From: Nitrospirota bacterium
GTDB taxonomy: Bacteria; Nitrospirota; Nitrospiria; Nitrospirales; Nitrospiraceae
Length of the DNA stretch: 10,948 nucleotides
Direction of reading: 5' to 3'
Assembly: GCA_016222925.1 (NCBI GenBank)
Contig: JACRQB010000053.1
Coordinates: 1 to 10,948, forward strand
Notes under the pieces: generated by a model
Told to the model about the DNA's origin: nothing
The model's database searches: none
Seen by the model: only the letters and a program-made list of their open reading frames with translations
In this document: one piece after another, positions 5,958-10,948 of the stretch
Layout: the number at the start of each line of letters is the position of its first letter
How positions within the stretch are numbered: the first letter of the stretch is position 1
Made by a program: the position numbers and the translations under genes

Positions 5958-6836
5958 TTATACCCGGAGTGGTATCCCAGATGTAAACACTTCAACATCG
6001 CTATATCCATGCTCGGCAAGCATAAGCCTAAGTGATCTAACCTCAGAATCGGGATCTCTACATGGACCGATCATGATTGATTGTATGGGAAGCTTTCCCT
6101 TCTGAAGGAATTCGATCTCGACGTATGGAGTCAGACCAAATCGTCCCGTTCTGCACTTTCTATCCAGGGAGAGAGCTGATCTGGCAGGCTGGTAGATTTG
6201 CCTGTATTCCTTCTCCTCTGCAAATGTGGAATGCTTGATGATACAGGCTACATTGTTGAAAGTGCCCTCCAACATCCCAATAAGATAACCAACCTCAACG
6301 TCCCCAAATTCGTGGTCGCCAAGGAATTGATCGACGCGCACCAACAACAGTGAAAGAACCGATTCGGCAGTCGTCTTGGAGTAGATAACCTTCTCTAGTA
6401 AAGGCATTCGACCATCTATCGTGGCCATCTCGCTCGTCTTGAGCCCAATACAGTAGCCAGTTCCTGTCCCGGAGTACGCGCGCCATTGGCTAAGTACATC
6501 AGCAGCGGCAGAGTAGCATGCGATAAAGGTATCGACGGATCGGAACTCAGAGATTGCTTTGTCGATAATTGGTATAGATGTTCGTTGAAGGTTAGCACGA
6601 ATAAAATCTGTAACAAAAGATACGCCTATCTTGTACTCCATTGCGTCGTTTAGGCGAGACACATGCGTCGCCCAAATTCGTCCGGAGGTAATCATCCCGA
6701 TCAGCGCGCGTACGTCCGTGTAATGATATATGACCTTCGCTGGGTTCTCAGCAATTAACTTGGCCAGCCCTTGTCGGACCGATTCCGACCATCTATCCAT
6801 GGTCGCAAATCGGCTTCCGTACTCAGTGTCATCCAT
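5958..6836 (-). CDS. DUF2971 domain protein
   Basis: The 292 residues fit the DUF2971 pattern. VIYHYTDVRALIGMITSGRI lies at about 35-54, SRLNDAMEY at 60-68, SQWRAYSGTGTGYCIG at 116-131, FAEEKEYRQIY at 205-215 and SIMIGPCRDPDSE at 253-265. The biochemical role of the family is not established; members are common in accessory and defence-rich regions. The HYT start motif, the G(R/x)IxAT strand and a late Glu in EEKEYR recall ADP-ribosyltransferase folds, but that is speculation. Start ATG 6836 has only a weak ribosome site (GGACGGG); ATG 6800 is an alternative. The gene is isolated from its neighbours by gaps on both sides, is AT-richer than they are, and sits within the cassette-like unit described separately. 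Confidence 0.8.
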   Translation of the reverse strand: MDDTEYGSRFATMDRWSESVRQGLAKLIAENPAKVIYHYTDVRALIGMITSGRIWATHVSRLNDAMEYKIGVSFVTDFIRANLQRTSIPIIDKAISEFRSVDTFIACYSAAADVLSQWRAYSGTGTGYCIGLKTSEMATIDGRMPLLEKVIYSKTTAESVLSLLLVRVDQFLGDHEFGDVEVGYLIGMLEGTFNNVACIIKHSTFAEEKEYRQIYQPARSALSLDRKCRTGRFGLTPYVEIEFLQKGKLPIQSIMIGPCRDPDSEVRSLRLMLAEHGYSDVEVFTSGIPLRV

Positions 6837-6942
6837 TGCTACATAACCCGTCCAAAGCGAACATAACTATTAACCCTAACCGCCTAATCCCAGGCCAAGC
6901 GGAGGACAGGCAATTGCGCAAGCTGCCGAATCAAAATTATTT

Positions 6943-7090
6943 TCAACGCAAAAGATTTGGGGGCAAGTCTTGTTTTGTGCATTCAGGTGTTCTTTCCTCC
7001 AGAGCCCACGCAGTGGCTGCATCAAAGTCGGTGGGACACGTGAGAACCACGTCAGTGTTCGGCGATCGCTCCTCTTGAGTCTTTCCCTCC
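6943..7090 (-). pseudogene. Remnant of the 3' end of a second CysC-like gene
   Basis: The minus-strand segment 7083-6994 translates as KTQEERSPNTDVVLTCPTDF, then DAATAWALEE. This closely matches KTEEEPPPNTDVVLSGPTDF, then DAATARILDE, near the C-terminus of the CysN/CysC-like protein at 9805-10948. A 73-bp stretch aligns without gaps to 9890-9962 at roughly three quarters identity by eye. The frame has no start codon, is stopped upstream near 7117, and runs 16 unrelated codons to a TGA at 6945. Upstream of 7090 no similarity to the intact gene is seen. It is a diverged fragment on the same strand as the intact gene, about 2.9 kb away. Confidence 0.7.
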
Positions 7091-7273
7091 CCAGGGCCTG
7101 TTGATGCGGATGGCCTTTGTCACTTACCTTCTGCAGGATCAGCTGCTGAGAAGCGCCTAGATCTGGACTTTCAGTGGTTGAGTACCTACACTATTTCAAA
7201 TCAGGCTCTAGACTGAGAACAGTCTCATTGACTGAAGACAGGCAAGACACATTGCTCTAAAAAGAGGTTGCTC
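7091..7273. other. Intergenic region upstream of hicB
   Basis: No gene is supported here. Together with 6837-6942 and the cysC remnant it forms a stretch of about 440 bp without an intact gene between the DUF2971 gene and hicB. It holds the repeated GACTGA motifs described separately and no convincing promoter or terminator. Confidence 0.5.
7211..7243 (+). promoter_or_regulatory. Repeated palindrome-like motif upstream of hicBA, candidate operator
   Basis: GACTGAGAACAGTC (7211-7224) is a perfect 5-bp inverted repeat around AGAA, and GACTGAAGACAGGC (7230-7243) matches it at 11 of 14 positions. The 19-bp spacing is near two helical turns, and the pair ends 30 bp before the hicB start. Toxin-antitoxin operons are commonly autoregulated at such sites; this assignment is inference. 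Confidence 0.35.
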
Positions 7274-7471
7274 ATGAAATATCGAATCACCTTGCATAAA
7301 TCAGAAGAAGGTTATGCCGTCTCTGTCCCTGGCCTTCCCGGTTGCTGGTCGCAAGGCGTGACCGAGCAAGAAGCTATTCAAAATATCCAAGACGCCATCC
7401 GCGAGTACTTGGCCGCCGTCGAGGACGAGATCAAAGGGCAAGACGTGCGAGAGATAGAAGTCGCGGTGTAG
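7274..7471 (+). CDS. hicB: HicB family antitoxin (short form)
   Basis: The 65-residue protein has the HicB partial RNase H-like fold signature: MKYRITLHKSEEGYAVSVP, then GLPGCWSQGVTEQEAIQNIQ and DAIREYLAAVEDE. HicB binds and neutralises the HicA mRNA-cleaving toxin. The ATG at 7274 follows AAGAGG at 6-nt spacing and is preferred to a TTG at 7268. The length covers only the antitoxin fold; there is no visible C-terminal ribbon-helix-helix or HTH domain as in longer HicB proteins. The order is antitoxin first, and hicA begins 2 nt after its stop. It is the start of the only plus-strand genes in the window. Confidence 0.93.
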   Translation: MKYRITLHKSEEGYAVSVPGLPGCWSQGVTEQEAIQNIQDAIREYLAAVEDEIKGQDVREIEVAV

Positions 7472-7473
7472 CG

Positions 7474-7686
7474 TTGCCTAAGCTTCCCGGAATTAATCAC
7501 CTTGATGCCACACGTGCTCTCGAGAAAGCCGGCTATCGGGTGGTTCGTCAGAGCAAGCACATTGTCATGAGCAACGGTCAGCGAATCCTCACGATCCCGC
7601 GGCACAATCCGGTCAATGCCATCACCATGGGCGGAATCGTGCGCGATGCTGGTCTGACCATAGATGAGTTCAAGGCCTTGTTATAA
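7474..7686 (+). CDS. hicA: HicA family mRNA interferase toxin
   Basis: The 70-residue product starts (M/L)PKLPGINHLDATRALEKAG, followed by YRVVRQSKHIVMSNGQR, LTIPRHNPVNAI and GGIVRDAGLTIDEF. This is the dsRBD-like HicA fold with the expected catalytic histidine in SKHIVM. The family cleaves mRNA and tmRNA independently of the ribosome. The start is a TTG at 7474; no ATG or GTG is available in this frame at the right place. It lies 2 nt after the hicB stop, which implies translational coupling with the antitoxin. Its stop is 41 bp from the stop of the convergent HhH protein gene, with no clear terminator between. Confidence 0.9.
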   Translation: MPKLPGINHLDATRALEKAGYRVVRQSKHIVMSNGQRILTIPRHNPVNAITMGGIVRDAGLTIDEFKALL

Positions 7687-7727
7687 ACGATCAACGGTTC
7701 AGAGCAACCCAGCCGTGACGCAACCTG

Positions 7728-9308
7728 CTAGTGCCCTGTCTCCGACGTTGTACTTGGAGGCTCATCGTCACCGAGCCACTGCTTATACTTCTTGTAGTAC
7801 TCGACCTGCGCGTTCTGCACCCAATTCTCTCGTTGGATGCGCCCCCCAAAGTTGGGTAACAGGAACTCGAATTTGTCGATGTCCGCCTGGCTCCAGGTCG
7901 CCACCTGCCTGAACCAGAAGACGCCCCGTTTGTGCAGGAACCGTTCTAACGCCGGCCCGACCCCGCGGATGTGTTTCAGATCATCGGGCGACGCTCCGAC
8001 CGCTTGTCCCTCATCCGACGGCGCAACGGCACCGGTATGGGCCAGATCCCCGGCTGGTGCGCTGGTCGTTTCAACCGGCACGTCCCCATTCTGCACGACA
8101 AGCTTTTCAGCAGGAGTCTCGCTCCACTTCTCAATGACCTTCTCACCGGCCTGTGAAGACGTGGCTTGGTCCTCTGCACTCTGCACACGAAGCTCGGGAC
8201 TCTCACTCGGGGGCTCATCGTCGCCGAGCCACTGCTTATACTTCTTGTAGCACTCAACCTGCGCGCTGCGGACCCAGTTCTCTCGCTGGATGCGCCCCCC
8301 AAAGTTGGGCAACAGGAACTCGAATTTGTCGATGTCCGCCTGGCTCCACGTCGCCACCTGGCGAAACCAGAAGACGCCCCGTTTGTGCAGAAACCGTTCT
8401 AACGCCGGCCCAACCCCGCGGATGTGTTTCAGATCATCGGGCGACGCTCCGACCGCTTGTCCTTCATCCGACGGCTCCACGGCACCGGTATGGGCCAGAT
8501 CCCCGACTGGTGCGCTGATCGTTTCAACCGGCACGTCCCCATTCTGCACAACAATCTGTTCAGCGGAAACCTCGGGCCGCTTCTCGGCGACCTTCCCACC
8601 GACCTGCAACAACAGGTCCCGGAGCTCAGCCATCTGCGAACGAAGATCGGCGATGACGGCCACTTCGCCTTCTAGCGCCTTGATTCGGGCCAGGTGCTCT
8701 GGATTATTGGCCGGCACCACCACCCGGTCTTCGATACCCTTCACTCCTGCCTGTGAAGAAGCGGTTTGAGCTTGTGCGATCTGCGCCAGGAACTCAGCGA
8801 TCACGACAATCTCATCTTCCACCGCCTTGATCCGAGCCACATGCTCCGGATTGTCGATCGGCACCACCACCCGCTCTTCGATGCTCCTTCCCCCAACCTG
8901 CGAAGCAACCGCTTGGAACTGCGCGATCTGCGGGAGCAGCCCAGCAATCATGGCGACCTCGCCTTCCAACGCCTTGATCCGGGCCAGGTACTCCTGATTG
9001 TCGACCGGCCGATCTACGACCTTCTCCACGGTTTTTTCAATCGGTACCTTCACCAGCCTCTCAACGATCTTCTCAACTGGCACTTCAACACGTTTTAGCA
9101 CCACCCGTTCCACCGGCACCTCGACCCGCTTCTCAACCGTTCGAACCTCCGGCGGTTGATTGGTGAGCATGGTGACCTTACCCATGAGGCGTTCCACCTC
9201 ACGACGCTTGTCATCTATCACCGGTCCCAGCACTATCCCCTTGACCCCCCACCCCAGGAAACCAGCTCCCACCATCGTCCAAAGCCAGCAGGTCCAGTTC
9301 CCAGCCAT
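7728..9308 (-). CDS. Membrane-anchored coiled-coil protein with two near-identical helix-hairpin-helix domains
   Basis: The 526-residue protein has a single N-terminal membrane span (about 8-28). A Val/Glu/Pro-rich section of about 12-residue period follows (EVPVERVVLKRVEVPVEKIV, about 60-100). Three repeats of about 49 residues (103-247) are each built on (Y/H)xARIKAxExE and are probably coiled coil. Two domains, about 290-362 and 441-513, carry DDLKHIRGVGPALERFLHKR, then WSQADIDKFEFLLPNF and GGRIQRENW. That is the helix-hairpin-helix-like module with a GRIxRxxW ending known from NuoE and L21 extensions and from proteins beside OmpA genes in Proteobacteria. Function is unknown; HhH often means nucleic-acid binding, but at a membrane it may bind protein. 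The ATG at 9308 overlaps the OmpA-like stop (TGATG) behind AAGGGAGA; a GTG at 9311 is possible. Confidence 0.85.
   Translation of the reverse strand: MAGNWTCWLWTMVGAGFLGWGVKGIVLGPVIDDKRREVERLMGKVTMLTNQPPEVRTVEKRVEVPVERVVLKRVEVPVEKIVERLVKVPIEKTVEKVVDRPVDNQEYLARIKALEGEVAMIAGLLPQIAQFQAVASQVGGRSIEERVVVPIDNPEHVARIKAVEDEIVVIAEFLAQIAQAQTASSQAGVKGIEDRVVVPANNPEHLARIKALEGEVAVIADLRSQMAELRDLLLQVGGKVAEKRPEVSAEQIVVQNGDVPVETISAPVGDLAHTGAVEPSDEGQAVGASPDDLKHIRGVGPALERFLHKRGVFWFRQVATWSQADIDKFEFLLPNFGGRIQRENWVRSAQVECYKKYKQWLGDDEPPSESPELRVQSAEDQATSSQAGEKVIEKWSETPAEKLVVQNGDVPVETTSAPAGDLAHTGAVAPSDEGQAVGASPDDLKHIRGVGPALERFLHKRGVFWFRQVATWSQADIDKFEFLLPNFGGRIQRENWVQNAQVEYYKKYKQWLGDDEPPSTTSETGH
7757..8157. repeat. Downstream copy of a 453-bp-period in-frame duplication in the HhH gene
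   Basis: This stretch aligns without gaps to 8210-8610 at a shift of 453 bp (151 codons) with only scattered changes. It encodes the second HhH domain and the linker before it. Residues 431-497 are identical to 280-346 over 67 positions. The ends are approximate. Confidence 0.85.
8210..8610. repeat. Upstream copy of the duplication in the HhH gene
   Basis: This is the partner of 7757-8157. It encodes the first HhH domain and its linker, including QNGDVPVETISAP and DLAHTGAVEPSDEGQAVGAS. The identity of the HhH core combined with differences at the edges points to a recent duplication or gene conversion. Confidence 0.85.
8568..9002. repeat. Three degenerate ~147-bp repeats encoding coiled-coil units
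   Basis: Residues 103-247 of the HhH protein form three units that each start near (D/N)N(Q/P)E(Y/H)xARIKA and continue with ExE(V/I)xxIA and a Gln/Ala-rich helix. The first two end in ERVVVP or DRVVVP. At DNA level the units are clearly related but more diverged than the HhH duplication. Confidence 0.7.
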
Positions 9309-9592
9309 CACGACTGCTCTCCCTTGGTTCTGATGGAAAATTCGATTCTTCGGTTTTGCCAGCGCCCCTCATCAGTGGCACTCTCAGCGATCGGTCGCGA
9401 CGCTCCGTACCCTTGGGGGATCAGCCGTTCGGCTGCAATTCCTTTTGAGATGAGATACTCGACAACGGCCTTGGCGCGCTGTTCCGAGAGCGTCCAATTC
9501 GAGTGCTCCGGTCCGACGTTGTCTGTATGACCGCCGACTTCAAAGGCCACGGTTGGGTCCTCCTGTAAAATCGTGGCCACGCTATTCAACAC
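9308..9592 (-). CDS. OmpA-family peptidoglycan-binding domain protein, N-terminal part missing
   Basis: The translation shows an OmpA C-terminal domain: FEVGGHTDNVGPEHSNWTLS, then QRAKAVVEYLISKG, PQGYGASRPIAES and GRWQNRRIEF. The conserved Asp of GHTD and Arg of QRA, which contact diaminopimelate in peptidoglycan, are present. In-frame homology continues upstream of the listed GTG start to about 9685 (LLIGNTITFRINSAILLPEG), the first strand of the domain, but that part has no start codon and meets a TGA at 9688-9686. Translation could begin at GTG 9592, which follows GGAGGGG by 6 nt, giving 94 residues without a signal peptide. Such proteins normally carry a signal or membrane anchor, so the gene looks 5'-truncated. 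It overlaps the HhH gene start by TGATG, suggesting that the pair worked together at the envelope. Confidence 0.72.
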   Translation of the reverse strand: MLNSVATILQEDPTVAFEVGGHTDNVGPEHSNWTLSEQRAKAVVEYLISKGIAAERLIPQGYGASRPIAESATDEGRWQNRRIEFSIRTKGEQS

Positions 9593-9804
9593 GGTTTTCC
9601 CCTCCGGTAGAAGGATCGCGCTGTTGATTCGGAATGTAATCGTATTTCCGATGAGCAGAGAACGGGTCCTTGCCCTGCATGACAGTCACCTTCGCTAAGG
9701 AGAGCAACCTCGCACGCCGGAGCAGAATATTGCTGTATGGGGAACGCCGTCAAGAGGTTGGTTGTGCACCATCGTCTTGTGAGGGGTTCGAACTGATGGA
9801 CTTG

Positions 9805-10948
9805 CTAGATGGAATATTGAAAGACCGGTTTCGCCCCGATGGCCTGGGCCAGAACACCACGGCGTTTCAATTCGTCCAGGATGCGAGCGGTGGCTGCGTC
9901 GAAATCCGTGGGGCCCGAGAGGACGACGTCGGTATTTGGCGGAGGCTCTTCTTCTGTCTTGCTCATGTGGACGGCAATGACCGGTGCGGGGTGGACAAGT
10001 GTCCTAATAGCCTGTGAAGCTTCTTGATAAGCCAAGCCGAAAGGATTCGTGGTGGAGACGACGATAAGGCCTGTGTCGGTGAGGAGGCGCGCCACTTCGC
10101 CATAGCGCCGAGCCATTTCCGTTGTCTGACCCCGCTCTTCCTCGCTCAGATCCGCATCCAACCCACGACGCAGATTTTCTCCGTCCAATAGGTAGGCATG
10201 GCGACCATCCGCCACAAGGCGGCCTTCGAGCTTTCTGGCCAAAAATGATTTGCCGGTATGGCGTCCTCCGGTAATCAGGACCACCGCTGCACGGTGGCCA
10301 TACTGTTGCGCACGGTCTTCGACTGTGACTTCGCCCTTGACCCACGCAAAGTCGCGCCGTCTGGCTTCTTCCCGGAGAAATTCTTGATCGTCATGAACCA
10401 GTTCGGTAATGATGCCCCCGCCCGCGATATCGTATTCGTCCACCAAAACAAACCGGCCGGTCGCCTCAAACGACGCCGAGAGATCGAACGCCACCGGCGT
10501 TTTGGTGCGCAAGGTCAATTCAGCTACCTGATTCTTATTCACCGTATTGCTGCCCTGTTGCTGAGCCAGATCCATCGTGTCGATGATCCGATGGATTGAA
10601 GCCACTTCGCAGTCCACTTCTTTGGTCGCCACGCGCAACAGATATTTGCGCCCTTTTTCCAGGGGTCGTTTTCCGAGCCAAAACAGGTTGGCGCGAAAGG
10701 CCGTGGAGACGGATGGAAGATGGTCATGATGCGAGGCGATCTCCCCACGCTCCACAAAGATCTGGTCATCGAGCGTCACACCGATCGATTGCCCTGCCTG
10801 GCCCTCCGTCGGTTGCGGCTCAATATTGAAAGCCTCCACCGTCCGGATATTGGCGCGTTTGTTCGAGGGCGAGAACACGAGATGATCGCCGACTTTTAAC
10901 TGGCCGGCTGCAATACGACCCGTGATGATCCGGCGGGCATCAAACTTA
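9805..10948 (-). CDS. cysNC: CysN/CysC-like fusion (sulfate adenylyltransferase large-subunit family with APS-kinase-like domain), N-terminus outside the window
   Basis: The last 380 residues are visible. They begin in EF-Tu-like domain II (GRIAAGQLKVGDHLVFSPSN), continue with CysN signatures GVTLDDQIFVERGE and FRANLFWLGKRPLEKG, and reach domain III (RFVLVDEYDIAGGGII). From about residue 215 an adenylylsulfate-kinase-like domain follows: P-loop GGRHTGKS (about 227-234), DGENLRRGL (about 255-263), RRYGEVARLL and NPF. CysN is the GTPase subunit of ATP sulfurylase, and CysC phosphorylates APS to PAPS. The C-terminal third lacks the usual APS-kinase CE(x)RDPKGLYKKAR and pYExP segments and instead reads SKTEEEPPPNTDVVLSGPTD, so kinase activity is uncertain. 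The GTPase domain would lie beyond 10948. The OmpA-like homology begins 119 bp after the stop; that gap shows nothing recognisable. Confidence 0.87.
   Translation of the reverse strand, partial: KFDARRIITGRIAAGQLKVGDHLVFSPSNKRANIRTVEAFNIEPQPTEGQAGQSIGVTLDDQIFVERGEIASHHDHLPSVSTAFRANLFWLGKRPLEKGRKYLLRVATKEVDCEVASIHRIIDTMDLAQQQGSNTVNKNQVAELTLRTKTPVAFDLSASFEATGRFVLVDEYDIAGGGIITELVHDDQEFLREEARRRDFAWVKGEVTVEDRAQQYGHRAAVVLITGGRHTGKSFLARKLEGRLVADGRHAYLLDGENLRRGLDADLSEEERGQTTEMARRYGEVARLLTDTGLIVVSTTNPFGLAYQEASQAIRTLVHPAPVIAVHMSKTEEEPPPNTDVVLSGPTDFDAATARILDELKRRGVLAQAIGAKPVFQYSI

Larger units (their letters stand above)
5867..6866 (-). mobile_element. Putative single integron gene cassette carrying a DUF2971 gene
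   Basis: The unit has cassette architecture: a 5' boundary G^TTATGTTC (cut expected between 6867 and 6866), a leader of about 30 nt, one gene filling the unit, and an attC-like site immediately after the stop. The 9-bp core GTTATGTTC occurs inverted at both ends (6867-6859 read on the minus strand, and 5927-5935 on the plus strand). The gene is visibly more AT-rich than its neighbours, which fits transfer. No integrase gene or second attC is seen in the window, so it would be a lone cassette without an integron platform. Confidence 0.52.

Noticed and set aside
6909..6927. Imperfect palindrome GGCAATTGCGCAAGCTGCC
   Set aside because: It has mismatches, no T-tract and no clear position relative to a promoter; possibly chance.
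5867..6960. Integrase gene or a second attC beside the DUF2971 cassette
   Set aside because: No intI-like frame and no second attC-like sequence could be found on either side within the window.
6836..7078. Plus-strand open frame of 80 codons after the DUF2971 gene
   Set aside because: Its end resembles a frame opposite the CysN/CysC-like gene only because both are antisense to the same CysC-like sequence; it is not a gene.
7228..7260. TTGACT as a -35 box for hicBA
   Set aside because: No acceptable -10 hexamer lies 16-18 bp downstream.
7757..8610. The long direct repeats as transposon or CRISPR structure
   Set aside because: They are in frame, coding and two-copy, with no short repeat-spacer pattern and no transposase; simple domain duplication explains them.
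8290..8769. Plus-strand frames with repeated protein sequence (8290-8769 and the similar 7837-8250)
   Set aside because: They repeat only because they are antisense to the duplicated HhH gene.

Overview
The window is chromosomal bacterial DNA, mostly fairly GC-rich. Gene content suggests the phylum Nitrospirota (Nitrospira-like): a ruvA/ruvB/pheA cluster, an Mrp-type ATPase paired with a tandem PCP_red (protochlorophyllide-reductase-like) protein in what looks like a non-phototroph, and a CysN/CysC-like fusion. The taxon is an inference from gene content; no rRNA or other marker is present.

Left part (1-5767), nearly all on the minus strand. Reading in the direction of transcription: mrp (its 5' end broken by a 56-bp tandem duplication) and the PCP_red protein, closed by a hairpin terminator; a His-rich multi-pass membrane protein; YebC/PmpR lacking its first ~24 residues; ruvA; a small secreted Cys-rich repeat protein; ruvB; and the start of a chorismate mutase/PheA gene that leaves the window at base 1. 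RuvA and RuvB form the Holliday-junction branch-migration motor. The Cys-rich gene between them is tightly packed into the same transcript but has no evident link to recombination.

Middle accessory part (5768-7727). An AT-richer DUF2971 gene lies in what looks like a single integron gene cassette: a short leader, a degenerate attC-like site just after the stop codon, and terminal inverted copies of a 9-bp core. Beyond it is a remnant of the 3' end of a second cysC-like gene. A plus-strand HicB/HicA toxin-antitoxin pair follows, preceded by a repeated operator-like motif.

Right part (7728-10948), minus strand. A CysN/CysC-like gene (5' end outside the window) is followed by an OmpA-family peptidoglycan-binding domain lacking its N-terminal part. 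That overlaps by a TGATG junction a membrane-anchored coiled-coil protein with three coiled-coil repeats and two nearly identical helix-hairpin-helix domains produced by a 453-bp in-frame duplication.

The most interesting points are the cassette-like DUF2971 gene, the exact 56-bp duplication in mrp, the precise loss of the YebC N-terminus, the duplicated HhH envelope protein, and the duplicated 3' end of the CysC-like domain. Three genes (mrp, yebC, ompA-like) have damaged 5' ends, so either local gene decay or assembly error should be considered.
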